A stretch of DNA of 64,000 nt from Legionellaceae bacterium (GTDB lineage Bacteria > Pseudomonadota > Gammaproteobacteria > Legionellales > Legionellaceae): the NCBI GenBank assembly GCA_018061965.1, contig JAGOTG010000001.1:386677-450676 (forward strand). Direction: 5' to 3'. Shown here in pieces: positions 8,023 through 17,281 of the stretch (within the stretch, counting starts at the first letter, position 1; every line of letters begins with the position of its first letter). The position numbers and the translations under genes are program-made. The notes beneath the pieces were generated by a model that saw only the letters and a program-made list of their open reading frames with translations, was not told where the DNA came from and searched no databases.

Positions 8023-11000
8023 ATGGCCACGAAGAAAGAGAATATCAAATCCCTTTTCACTAATTCGCGTTCGCGAATCATCATTATTTTTACCGCGATA
8101 TTGGTGGTTACGATGATCGTCATTGGTTTTGTTAAATTGCACTCGTCTTCAAATCCTTTGAAAGAAAAATCCGGAGTAGTCAGAGGTGCGGCCGGTATCA
8201 AGTCTATTCCTGGCTCATTGAATCAAACAGCCCAGTACGCGGCATTACAAGAAACGCAGAATATGGAGCAAGCGAAAGATGCTGCAGCCAAAGGCGGAAG
8301 TGCTATACCCACAATTATTCGAAGTCAGGCATTTGGTGACGGCGTGGAATCAGTGGGTGCTCAAGGTGGGGAGGGGAGCGTAGGGTTTTCCACGTTGGCT
8401 CGCGAAAATCTGGAGGGGCCACAATCTACTATATGGTTTCAAAATTTAAAAGACCAACATTGTAATCCAGCAAGTTTGGCTAAAGCCATCGAAGCAGGTG
8501 CTATTTTGACGGATTTGAAAAAAGTTTGTACTTGTGAACAATTAAAACGGAAAGGATTTTCGTTGCCAGAATTAAAACAGGTTTGTCCCTGTCCTGAGTT
8601 AAGAGCCCTGGGTTTTAGTTCACAACAATTTAAAGCTGCTGGATATTGTGCTGCTGAGTTGAAAGTTTGTGGATTCACTGCGTGCGAAGAACACAGTGCT
8701 GGATTTTCTGCAGATGAAATGAAAAATGCCGGGTTTTCTGATGGGGAGATGTCTGGAGCTGGATTTTCTGAACGAGATATTGCGCGTGCGGGTGGCTTGC
8801 CAGACGGTATCAAGGCAGAAGACATTCGGAAAGAGAAGTGTTCGCCAGAAGCTTTACGTCGCTGGCATGGTGCTGGTGTCAGTGCAGCTGCAATCCGTCA
8901 GATCAGTGGTTGTACTGCCGCAGCATTGAAAGCAGCGGGATATACGGCATTGGAGCTGAAGAATGCAGGATTTTCAGCTGCTGAATTGAAAAATTCAGGT
9001 TTTACTCCCGACCAATTGCGCCAAGCGGGATATAGTGCCAGAGATTTGATGGATGCAGGGTTTTCTGCGGCTGATTTGGCGGCTGGAGGTTTTTCCTCAG
9101 CGGATATTGGGGCGGCCGAAATGATTCTTCCAGTAGGATTTACTACGGAAGATGTACGTAAAGCAGGGTGCAGCGAAGAGGCAATCAAAAGGCAAAGATT
9201 GGCAGGGGTCAGCGCAGCCGCGATTAAGAAATTAGCCGGATGCAGTCCCAGTGCTTTGCTGGCTGGCGGCTTTACAATGAAAAATTTAGAAAACGCCGGT
9301 TTTAGACCTGAAGAATTGACGGACCAAGCTTTGGTTAAGAGTGGCATGTTAGATAACAGCGGTGTTTCGGACGCTGACTTGAAGACTGCAGGATGTGATC
9401 CGGCGAAATTGAAAGAATTTCATAACAAAGGTGTGAATGCTGCGCGAATTCATTGTTCAGCTGAAGCCTTAAAAGCTGCAGGGTACAATGCACAACAGCT
9501 TACAGCAGCTGGATTTACGCCAGCCCAATTGCAGCAGGCAGGATTTTCGGCTACAGACATAGCAGCAGCGCAAGCTTTGCTCAAAGCTGGCCTGCTAGAT
9601 GGCAGTACCGTTTCTGATACTGAGTTACAGACAGCAGGGTGTGATCCGGCGAAATTGAAAGAATTTCATAATAAAGGAGTGAATGCTGCGCGAATTCATT
9701 GTTCAGCTGAAGCCTTAAAAGCAGCAGGGTACAATGCACAACAGCTTACAGCAGCTGGATTTACGCCAGCTCAATTGCAGCAGGCAGGATTTTCGGCTAC
9801 GGACATAGCGGCAGCACAAGCTTTGCTAGGTGGCTTAATAGATGATGGTAGTGGCGTTTCTGATACTGAGTTGCAAGCCGCGGGTTGTGATCCGGCGAAA
9901 TTGAAAAAATTTCATGACAAAGGAGTGAATGCTGCGCGAATAAAATGTTCAGTTGAAGCTTTAAGAAAGGCTGGGTACAGCACGCAAGCGCTGGCAGGTA
10001 TCGGATTCACCCCTGCACAATTACTGGCTGCAGGATTCAGCCCTGAGGATTTGAAAGCTGCTGGTATGGCAATCACGCCGGCGGGCTTGATTGCTGCTGG
10101 ACGGACTGCCGGCTGTAGTGTCGAAGCTTTAGTCGCGGCGCGCAAAATGGGTTTGACTGCCAAAACGATAAAAAACACATTGGGCTGTGATGTGGCAGCA
10201 TTGAGAGCGGCAGGTTTTTCGGCTACTGATTTAAAAGAAGCGGGATTCACTGCTGCGGAATTAAAAAATGCTGGATTTTCTGCAACGGATTTAAAAGCAG
10301 CAGGATACTCTGCTAAAGATCTCAAAGCCGCTGGATTCTCCGCCACAGAACTGAAAGCAGCTGGTTATGATGCGTCTAACTTAAAAGATGCCGGGTTCAC
10401 TGCGGCGGATTTGAAAGCAGCAGGTTTTTCGGCTGCTGATTTGAAGACAGCTGGATATACTGCCGCGGAATTAAAAGCTGGGGGGTATTCTGCTGTTGAT
10501 TTGAAGACAGCTGGCTATTCTGCTGCTGAGTTGAAAGCTGCCGGAGTGACCGCAGCTGAAATGAAAGCTGCTGGGTTTACAAATGATCAATTGCAGGCAG
10601 CTGGTTTTAGTCCCCACGATTCTGCTTTAGCCGGTTTGGCAGATATGTCACCCAATGCTGGGCAGACCATGCCGTCGATTGTAAGAGGTGCGGGTGCTTT
10701 GAATAAAAATGCACAGATGCAAGCTGCCAATGCTCAGAAATTAGAAAAAATTCTTGCGCAACAGAAGGTGCAAATGGCGGATCAAAAATATCAGCAGAAG
10801 ATTCAGCAACGTACTGCCACCATGACAAATGTCGCCAATCAACTCATACAAGCTTGGAAAATTGCACCCATTCAAGCTTATGTTGGCGGTGGTCCTGCAG
10901 GTGATGAAAATGGTGCTGGAGAAGGAAAATCAGGCCCTGGGGGTGCGGGTGCAGGAAAAAATGCTGCTCCAAAAGCCGATGCTACTGTGGTAGTTAAAAT

Positions 11001-11553
11001 GGGTGATGTGATGTTTGCAGTGATTGATACTTCGGTGAATTCAGATGAGCCAGGTCCTATTCTTGCCACGATTGTTTCGGGTCCTTTGAAAGGGGCTAAA
11101 TTAATTGGTAGCTTTAATTTACCTGCCGAAGCAGAGAAAATGGTCATTTCATTTAACGCAATGTCAGTTCCTGGTGCGCCAAAAACGCTGTCTATTGCTG
11201 CATTTGCAATTGATCCAGATACGGCGCGCACGGCGCTATCTAGTGAAACGAACCACCATTATATGAGTCGGTATGGCGCATTGTTTGCATCAACCTTTTT
11301 AGAAGGGTTTGGGAATGCATTCCAGTCAGCGGATACTACCATCACAATTGGCGGTACAGGCGACACGCAACAGACCACAGTACAAAATGGTATTGGCCGC
11401 TCATCTTTGGAAAATGCAGTCATTGGATTGGCGACGGTGGGTAAGGCCTGGGGACAATACGCACAGCAAGGTATCAAGCGTAAACCTACGGTAGAGGTTT
11501 TTTCCGGTACGGGTGTTGGAATTTTGTTTACTCAAGATGTTAAAATAATGTGA
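8023..11553 (+). CDS. icmE: Dot/Icm core channel protein DotG (IcmE) with expanded repeat region
   Basis: 1176 residues, somewhat longer than Legionella DotG (about 1050). A short cytoplasmic N-terminus and one helix (about 17-38) are followed by roughly 700 residues of degenerate ten-residue repeats of the type AGFSAADLKA. The C-terminus (about 970-1176) is a VirB10/TrbI-like domain. DotG spans both membranes and forms the central channel. Three consecutive 82-residue superunits lie at about 9358-10060 and carry Cys residues (GCDPAKL, CSAEAL). The first two are almost identical in DNA, so a recent in-frame duplication is likely. Confidence 0.96.
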   Translation: MATKKENIKSLFTNSRSRIIIIFTAILVVTMIVIGFVKLHSSSNPLKEKSGVVRGAAGIKSIPGSLNQTAQYAALQETQNMEQAKDAAAKGGSAIPTIIRSQAFGDGVESVGAQGGEGSVGFSTLARENLEGPQSTIWFQNLKDQHCNPASLAKAIEAGAILTDLKKVCTCEQLKRKGFSLPELKQVCPCPELRALGFSSQQFKAAGYCAAELKVCGFTACEEHSAGFSADEMKNAGFSDGEMSGAGFSERDIARAGGLPDGIKAEDIRKEKCSPEALRRWHGAGVSAAAIRQISGCTAAALKAAGYTALELKNAGFSAAELKNSGFTPDQLRQAGYSARDLMDAGFSAADLAAGGFSSADIGAAEMILPVGFTTEDVRKAGCSEEAIKRQRLAGVSAAAIKKLAGCSPSALLAGGFTMKNLENAGFRPEELTDQALVKSGMLDNSGVSDADLKTAGCDPAKLKEFHNKGVNAARIHCSAEALKAAGYNAQQLTAAGFTPAQLQQAGFSATDIAAAQALLKAGLLDGSTVSDTELQTAGCDPAKLKEFHNKGVNAARIHCSAEALKAAGYNAQQLTAAGFTPAQLQQAGFSATDIAAAQALLGGLIDDGSGVSDTELQAAGCDPAKLKKFHDKGVNAARIKCSVEALRKAGYSTQALAGIGFTPAQLLAAGFSPEDLKAAGMAITPAGLIAAGRTAGCSVEALVAARKMGLTAKTIKNTLGCDVAALRAAGFSATDLKEAGFTAAELKNAGFSATDLKAAGYSAKDLKAAGFSATELKAAGYDASNLKDAGFTAADLKAAGFSAADLKTAGYTAAELKAGGYSAVDLKTAGYSAAELKAAGVTAAEMKAAGFTNDQLQAAGFSPHDSALAGLADMSPNAGQTMPSIVRGAGALNKNAQMQAANAQKLEKILAQQKVQMADQKYQQKIQQRTATMTNVANQLIQAWKIAPIQAYVGGGPAGDENGAGEGKSGPGGAGAGKNAAPKADATVVVKMGDVMFAVIDTSVNSDEPGPILATIVSGPLKGAKLIGSFNLPAEAEKMVISFNAMSVPGAPKTLSIAAFAIDPDTARTALSSETNHHYMSRYGALFASTFLEGFGNAFQSADTTITIGGTGDTQQTTVQNGIGRSSLENAVIGLATVGKAWGQYAQQGIKRKPTVEVFSGTGVGILFTQDVKIM
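9358..10060 (+). repeat. Three tandem 246-bp units inside icmE
   Basis: The block beginning GCDPAKLK recurs with a period of 246 bases: the same GATCCGGCGAAATTG is found at 9397, 9643 and 9889. Copies one and two differ at only a handful of synonymous positions. Copy three has diverged in sequence but keeps the length. The period is a multiple of three (82 codons), so units can be gained or lost without breaking the frame. Confidence 0.9.
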
Positions 11554-11557
11554 GAAT

Positions 11558-12481
11558 ATGATGAGTGATACTGAAATTAATAATTCTACAAAGGAGGATG
11601 GTTCTCCTAACCTGGATCCTGGTTTCCCTGAGGAGGAGTATCTTTTTAATGAAGATGAGTCAACAACGGGCTCATTTGATGCACTTCAACCGCAACAATC
11701 GGCAGAACAACCTGTTGCATCTCCACCTAAAAAGAGCATGTCTTTTCCGGATATTTCGAAATTATTCGAAAAAGTAAAAATCAAACCAATCTTAGAAGCG
11801 GTGCAACAAAACTTTATGTTGCGTATAGCGTTGATTGTCATTTTGGTATTATTGATTACAGTGTTGATCTACCGTTGTTCCTCGAATCCGCTTGCGGAAA
11901 AAACAAATGAGAAAATAGTTGCTATCTCTGTGAAGCATGCTAACTCTAAACCTCAGGACGTTATTGTGTCGAGCGTGCCTGCAGTTACGCTGAGATCAAA
12001 ACCACAAACCACCTACAACGGCACGGGGATGAACGAAGATCAATTCCAGCGTTTGGAAAAAGTGAATTCAGATTTGCAGTCCCAAGTCAGAGATTTGTCT
12101 TCTCAAATGTCGAATTTGCGGAGTAATGTGGATACGACAACGGCGAGCCTGAAATTGGTGGCTGAACAATTATCTCAATTGGCTACGACCATTGGGAATG
12201 AAGCACAAAAAAGTGCTGTATTAGCGGAGCAAATCAAACAGCAACAAAAGAATCCATTTGGAGCTACTAAAATGGAGGCAGTTGTGCCACAAATACAATG
12301 TGCGTTGCAAGCGATTATTGCTGGCCGAGCTTGGTTGGTCTGTTCCAATGGAGAAACCTTAACGGTGAGACAAGGAACGCAAGTTTATAATTATGGTGAA
12401 GTGCGTTATATTGATGCCATTAGTGGGCAGGTTTTAACCAGTTCTGGGCAAACGATTACGTTTAGTCAAGAGGATAGTTAA
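11558..12481 (+). CDS. icmG: Dot/Icm inner-membrane protein DotF (IcmG)
   Basis: 307 residues. An acidic Pro/Gln-rich cytoplasmic N-terminus (1-80) is followed by one helix (about 87-106). A periplasmic coiled coil (about 165-235) leads into a small C-terminal domain containing ICALQAIIAGRAWLV-like sequence. DotF surrounds or stabilises the DotG channel and has been linked to effector recognition. Either of two adjacent ATG codons (11558, 11561) could be the start. The order after icmE is canonical. Confidence 0.92.
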   Translation: MMSDTEINNSTKEDGSPNLDPGFPEEEYLFNEDESTTGSFDALQPQQSAEQPVASPPKKSMSFPDISKLFEKVKIKPILEAVQQNFMLRIALIVILVLLITVLIYRCSSNPLAEKTNEKIVAISVKHANSKPQDVIVSSVPAVTLRSKPQTTYNGTGMNEDQFQRLEKVNSDLQSQVRDLSSQMSNLRSNVDTTTASLKLVAEQLSQLATTIGNEAQKSAVLAEQIKQQQKNPFGATKMEAVVPQIQCALQAIIAGRAWLVCSNGETLTVRQGTQVYNYGEVRYIDAISGQVLTSSGQTITFSQEDS

Positions 12482-12507
12482 TTTGAGCACGATCCTAAGG
12501 TGATCCC

Positions 12508-13059
12508 ATGAGCGAAACTTGGTATTCAGGGAGTACAGCTGTTCTCAGTAATCTAGCTAATTCCTTGCTATCTGTTGAAAAAATGCTGACTGGAGCATCT
12601 TATTTGATGGGTATTGCTTTTGCCCTGAAAGCAATCATGACCTTGAAATCTCATGGAGAACAGCGCAGTAGTGGCGGTGCGAGTAGTATGAAAGAAGCTT
12701 CTATCTACTTATTCGTTGCTGCGATGTTATTGTACTACCCCACTGCGTTTGAAGTGATTATGAATTCTACGTTTGGGTATAGTAGCGTGTTGGCCTATGC
12801 TCCTATAAGTAATTCGAGTCCACTGCTTAGCAGTATTTTTGGTAGTGATAACGCCGTGGGTACTTCATTGGCGATAATTATTCAGGTGGTCGGTTTGGTT
12901 GCTTTTCTACGCGGTTGGCTTTTGGTTGCCCGCAGCTCTTCGCAAGGACAAGGGGCGGGTAATATTGGAAAGGGATTCATGCACGTGTTTGGTGGTGTGT
13001 TGGCTATGAATATTATTGGAACATTAGAAGTGTTTCAGGATACTTTATTTGGTAACTAA
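12508..13059 (+). CDS. icmC: Dot/Icm membrane protein DotE (IcmC)
   Basis: 183 residues with several hydrophobic segments (about 28-48, 66-84, 117-140, 150-170). It contains the motif SYLMGIAFALKAI shared by DotE, DotP and DotV-like proteins. Its exact role is unknown, but it is required for Dot/Icm function in Legionella. An AAGGTGAT ribosome site precedes the ATG. A 96-base gap follows before icmD, the largest gap in this part of the block. Confidence 0.92.
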   Translation: MSETWYSGSTAVLSNLANSLLSVEKMLTGASYLMGIAFALKAIMTLKSHGEQRSSGGASSMKEASIYLFVAAMLLYYPTAFEVIMNSTFGYSSVLAYAPISNSSPLLSSIFGSDNAVGTSLAIIIQVVGLVAFLRGWLLVARSSSQGQGAGNIGKGFMHVFGGVLAMNIIGTLEVFQDTLFGN

Positions 13060-13155
13060 TCTTGCATTGAAGTGCGCCGATACCTGTTGTACTATCTAGA
13101 TAAGAAGGAAATTTTTTTTGAACAATGGTTTTAGAATAATAAGCGAGGAAATGAT

Positions 13156-13551
13156 ATGAAAAAAATAAAACATACTAAAGTGGCTTTAAAAGGAACGATG
13201 CTTGTTACAAGTCTTATGGCCTTTGTGTGGGCAGATGTAGCTTTGGCTGAAAGTTTAGGAACGATGGCATCCACACTGACTAAGACGTTTGGAAGCGTTG
13301 GAAAAGCAGTTACGGCATTGTCCTATATTGCGGGTCTGGGTTTTGCGATTGCTTCTATTTTGCAATTTAAGCAACATAAAGAAAATCCTTCGCAAACACC
13401 GATTGGTAAGCCTGTTTCTCAAATATTGATTGCGGCTGGTTTGCTATTCCTACCGTCTATGTTCTCTGCTGTAGGGAATACCATATTTAAAGATGGTGGT
13501 AAAACAGCTGGTGCTTCTGGTACAGAAATTAATAGTTCTACGGGCAGCTAA
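13156..13551 (+). CDS. icmD: Dot/Icm membrane protein DotP (IcmD)
   Basis: 131 residues with a cleavable-looking signal ending in ALAES (about residue 32). Two hydrophobic stretches follow, including LSYIAGLGFAIASILQFKQH, which is closely similar in pattern to IcmC. The two are known as related small membrane proteins of the system. The stop overlaps the icmJ start as TAATG. Length and order agree with Legionella icmD. Confidence 0.92.
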   Translation: MKKIKHTKVALKGTMLVTSLMAFVWADVALAESLGTMASTLTKTFGSVGKAVTALSYIAGLGFAIASILQFKQHKENPSQTPIGKPVSQILIAAGLLFLPSMFSAVGNTIFKDGGKTAGASGTEINSSTGS

Positions 13552-14192
13552 TGAGCAACTACCAGCCTCAAGCATCTAAATTGCAACTTGTTGCATCGCC
13601 AGGTGCTTGGCGTTTGTATTCGGCTAGAAAATCGGATCCTAGATTTCATTTGTACGAGAAAAAAGTATTACAGCGTGATCATTACACCTGCCAGTTTTGT
13701 GGTTTTCAGGCACAGCTATATCAAGATGTGATCAATTTAGACGGTGATTATTATAATAATAAATCCGAAAACTTGATCACCGCTTGCTGTTTTTGTGCCC
13801 AATGCTTTTTTCTGGAGTCAGTTGGAGTTGGCGGATACGGCGGTGGAACATTGGTGTATGTTCCCGAAATGACGCAAGCTGAACTGAATGTTTTGTGTCA
13901 TGTCTTATTCTGCGCTATTACTAACGATACGGGATATAAAGCGACTGCCCAAACGATATATCTTGGATTTAAAGTTCGATCTCAGCAAATTGAAGACAAA
14001 TTTGGGGAAGGTACCAGTGATCCAGCAATTTTTGGGCATTTATTGATTGATTCAGGGACGATTGAGCCTGAAAAATTAACTAAAATGCTGGAAGGCGTGC
14101 GTTTGCTACCCTCTAGAGCGCGCTTTAGACACCAAATTGAAACATGGGCGTCGAATGCGTTGCAAGAAATTGGTGACACGAGTGTTAGTTAA
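13551..14192 (+). CDS. icmJ: Dot/Icm coupling complex zinc protein DotN (IcmJ)
   Basis: 213 residues, cytoplasmic. The zinc-binding cysteines are visible as Cys47-x2-Cys50 and the cluster Cys79/80/82/85 (CCFCAQC), giving an HNH-like fold as known for DotN. DotN clamps the C-terminal extension of DotL in the coupling complex. It overlaps icmD by one base and precedes icmB by 20 bases, as in Legionella. Confidence 0.95.
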   Translation: MSNYQPQASKLQLVASPGAWRLYSARKSDPRFHLYEKKVLQRDHYTCQFCGFQAQLYQDVINLDGDYYNNKSENLITACCFCAQCFFLESVGVGGYGGGTLVYVPEMTQAELNVLCHVLFCAITNDTGYKATAQTIYLGFKVRSQQIEDKFGEGTSDPAIFGHLLIDSGTIEPEKLTKMLEGVRLLPSRARFRHQIETWASNALQEIGDTSVS

Positions 14193-14212
14193 AATCCTAC
14201 GGAGAATAAGTT

Positions 14213-17200
14213 ATGGCAAGTTGGGCAGAAAATTTTTTCGGAGGAATCGATACATTTTTTGCTTGGTTGAGCACTTCTTTAAAACAACGTACCGCATCTT
14301 ATATTGACTTAGAAACGGCAGATAGTTCTACCGTTTTGGTTAATCATGATGGCTCTTTGGTTTCTGTGCTTCAAATCGAAGGGGTGACCTCATTAGTGGG
14401 GACAGAAGAGTTTAATCGTTTGGTCGAAGGTATCACGAATTCTTTTCAAGGTGCTATGGGTCGGTCTGGTCATGCCTTACAAGTTTATTTTAGTCATGAT
14501 AAACAAAATATCCAAGCCAATATCGAGGATATTTATCGTCCAGCACGTGAATCGGCAGCACGTTTGAAGTTAGATTTAGATGATTTATTCAAAGAGCGTG
14601 TTTCGCATATTGCTAAATATTGTTCAGAAGAACACTTATATTTTGTCCTATTTACCCGGCCATTTAATTTACCCAGTGATCGGGCCAAGGCTGCCACAGC
14701 TCAAAAACTCAAAATCATTCGTGAGGAAAAAGTTCCTCCTTTTCTGCGTTCACAAAATATTTTTGCCGCAATTCCAGAAATACGGGATACCCACAGTGCT
14801 TTCGTTAGATCGGTATTAAATGATTTAGAGCAATATCGCTTATTAGCAAGGCTCTTGAATGTGCATGATGCAATGTTCGCGATACGCATGACGGCTGATC
14901 CTGATTTTACTGGTAAAGATTGGAAGGCAACTTTACCGGGCGATACAATTGGTGTCACTGAAGTGAATAATTTTGAAGGTGATCCGTCCGACCTATTATG
15001 GCCACCTCTGTCCAAACAAGTTTTACCCCGGGACGCAACGATTGTTGATCGGCGCACAGTCTTAGTCGGTGATAAATTATATGCCACCATGTATATTGAT
15101 TTATTTCCCAAAGATGTCCGTCCGTTTTCTCAATTATTTTCGCGCTTGGTACCCACGCATGTACCATGGCGAATTTCTTTTCTCATTGAGTCTGAAGCTC
15201 TAGATACGGTTAAACTCAAAGGGACCTTAGCATCTATTTTAAGTTTTTCTTCTCCACAAAATCGGTTGATTAGTGATTCAGTAAGTTTATTAAAATACAT
15301 TAATTTGAACACAGACGAAGCCATTGTTCGATTACGGGTCGTAGTGACGACTTGGGCCAATGCAACGGAAGAAGAATTATTGCGACGCCGCGCATCAGAA
15401 TTAGTGAAAGCAGTGCAAGGGTGGGGCAGTACTGACGTTTCAGAGATGTGTGGGGATCCCTTTGCAGGATTTGCTGCATCGATGCTCGCAACGACTACCA
15501 ATAGCCCTGCGGTACCTACTGTGGCGCCTTTGTCGGCAGTTGTGACGATGTTACCAATCAATCGTCCTGCTTCTCCATGGGAGCATGGTGCGGTATTGTT
15601 GCGTTCTCCTGATGGGAAATTATGGCCGTTTCAGCCCGGTTCTTCACAACAAACTACTTGGATTGATTTGGTGTATGCCCGTCCTGGTTCTGGTAAATCA
15701 GTATTGTCGAGTGCCCAGAATTTAGCCCTGTGTCTATCTGGCGGCTTGACGCGGCTACCGCGTATCGCGATTATTGATATCGGGCCTTCGAGCTCGGGGT
15801 TAATCTCTCTCTTAAAAGAAGCTTTGCCGCCTGAAAATCGGCATTTGGTTGCTTATCATCGTTTGCGTATGACGCCAGAATATTCCATTAATCCTTTTGA
15901 TACTCAATTGGGATGCCGATACCCTACCGCTGCAGAGCGGTCATTTTTAGTGAATTTTTTAACTTTATTGACGACACCTCTAGGCGCTATCAAGCCTTAT
16001 GATGCGATGCCTGATCTCATCGGTATGGTCGTAGATGAACTGTATAAAGCGATGGCCGATGATAGTAAGCCTGCTCCTTATGCTCCGGGTGTAGAAGAGT
16101 TTTTAGATAGTATTTTAGAAGAAATTGGTTTTGTGCGGGATTCTAAATCTACTTGGTGGGAAGTGACGGATGCGTTGTATTCTGCAGGATTTATCCATGA
16201 AGCAATGTTAGCTCAGCGATATGCAATGCCATTACTAGCGGATGCAGCTTCCATTTGTCGGACTCCTTCTGTTGAAGACTTATATGAAAAAGTCACTGCG
16301 CCTACTGGTGAATCTTTGATTAATTCATTCTCACGTATGATTTCGGGAGCGATTCGGGAATATCCTATTTTGTCACGCGTCACAGCTTTTGATATCGGAG
16401 ATGCGCGTGTAGTATCCCTGGATTTAGATGAGGTTGCCAAAAGCGGCGGAGATGCCGCAGATCGACAAACATCAGTGATGTATATGCTTGCGCGCTATAT
16501 TTTGGCGAGGCATTATTATTTGACAGAAGAAAGCATGACCAGCGTTCCGGATCAATATAAACCCTATCATAAGCAGCGCGTGACTGAGATTCGCGAAGAT
16601 CCGAAGCGGATTGTCTATGATGAATTTCACCGTACTTCTAAATCGAGTGCCGTACGCGAACAAGTGATTGTTGATATGCGGGAAGGGCGTAAATGGAATG
16701 TGCAAATTTCTCTATTATCTCAATCTTTAGATGATTTTGACTCCGTCATGATTGATTTTGCAACGTCCATCTTTATCATGGATGCTGGGCCTGCACAAAC
16801 TATGGAAAAAACTTGCCAAGTCTTTGGGTTGTCTGATACCGCTAGGACGGCTTTGCGTACTCAAGTTCATGGGCCTAGACATGGTGGCGCTACTTTTTTG
16901 GCGCAATTTTCAACCAAAGCGGGTATTAATATACAATTGCTCACTTTGACTTTGGGACCGATAGAATTGTGGGCATTTAGTACCACTGCCGAAGATGCGA
17001 ATGTGCGCAACCAATTGTATCGTCATATTGGTCCGGCTGAAACACGCCGTTTCTTAGCTGCGTTGTTCCCCAATGGGACTGTGACAAAGGAACTTGGCGA
17101 GCGCTTGAATCAACTCAAAGCGAGTGGTGGCTTTGTTGAAGAAGAAGCTAGAGTGTCTGTAGTAGACAATTTGATCAAAGATATTTTGAAAGCTTATTCC

Positions 17201-17236
17201 AATAATCCCAATAGTAAGAGTTTGGTGATTACATAG
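14213..17236 (+). CDS. icmB: Dot/Icm cytoplasmic ATPase DotO (IcmB)
   Basis: 1007 residues, matching the DotO/VirB4 class. An N-terminal CagE/VirB4-like domain is followed by the ATPase domain with Walker A PGSGKS near residues 493-498 and the Walker B-like IVYDEFHRT near residues 800-808. DotO forms hexameric stacks with DotB at the cytoplasmic face of the channel. It is the last recognisable dot/icm gene of this block. The next gene starts 45 bases on, in the same direction. Confidence 0.97.
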   Translation: MASWAENFFGGIDTFFAWLSTSLKQRTASYIDLETADSSTVLVNHDGSLVSVLQIEGVTSLVGTEEFNRLVEGITNSFQGAMGRSGHALQVYFSHDKQNIQANIEDIYRPARESAARLKLDLDDLFKERVSHIAKYCSEEHLYFVLFTRPFNLPSDRAKAATAQKLKIIREEKVPPFLRSQNIFAAIPEIRDTHSAFVRSVLNDLEQYRLLARLLNVHDAMFAIRMTADPDFTGKDWKATLPGDTIGVTEVNNFEGDPSDLLWPPLSKQVLPRDATIVDRRTVLVGDKLYATMYIDLFPKDVRPFSQLFSRLVPTHVPWRISFLIESEALDTVKLKGTLASILSFSSPQNRLISDSVSLLKYINLNTDEAIVRLRVVVTTWANATEEELLRRRASELVKAVQGWGSTDVSEMCGDPFAGFAASMLATTTNSPAVPTVAPLSAVVTMLPINRPASPWEHGAVLLRSPDGKLWPFQPGSSQQTTWIDLVYARPGSGKSVLSSAQNLALCLSGGLTRLPRIAIIDIGPSSSGLISLLKEALPPENRHLVAYHRLRMTPEYSINPFDTQLGCRYPTAAERSFLVNFLTLLTTPLGAIKPYDAMPDLIGMVVDELYKAMADDSKPAPYAPGVEEFLDSILEEIGFVRDSKSTWWEVTDALYSAGFIHEAMLAQRYAMPLLADAASICRTPSVEDLYEKVTAPTGESLINSFSRMISGAIREYPILSRVTAFDIGDARVVSLDLDEVAKSGGDAADRQTSVMYMLARYILARHYYLTEESMTSVPDQYKPYHKQRVTEIREDPKRIVYDEFHRTSKSSAVREQVIVDMREGRKWNVQISLLSQSLDDFDSVMIDFATSIFIMDAGPAQTMEKTCQVFGLSDTARTALRTQVHGPRHGGATFLAQFSTKAGINIQLLTLTLGPIELWAFSTTAEDANVRNQLYRHIGPAETRRFLAALFPNGTVTKELGERLNQLKASGGFVEEEARVSVVDNLIKDILKAYSNNPNSKSLVIT

Positions 17237-17281
17237 GATGGATTGTCGCTTAGATGTGGATAGTGTGAGAGTCGAGCTTTA

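Noticed and set aside
9912..10346. Long open frames on - inside icmE (also 8439-8825 and 8898-9347)
   Set aside because: They mirror the repeat codon pattern of DotG (AENPAA-type translation), have no ribosome sites and lie wholly inside a strongly supported gene.
10200..10620. Short regular repeats resembling an array
   Set aside because: They are coding decapeptide repeats in frame with DotG, with no constant repeat and variable spacer structure, so not CRISPR.
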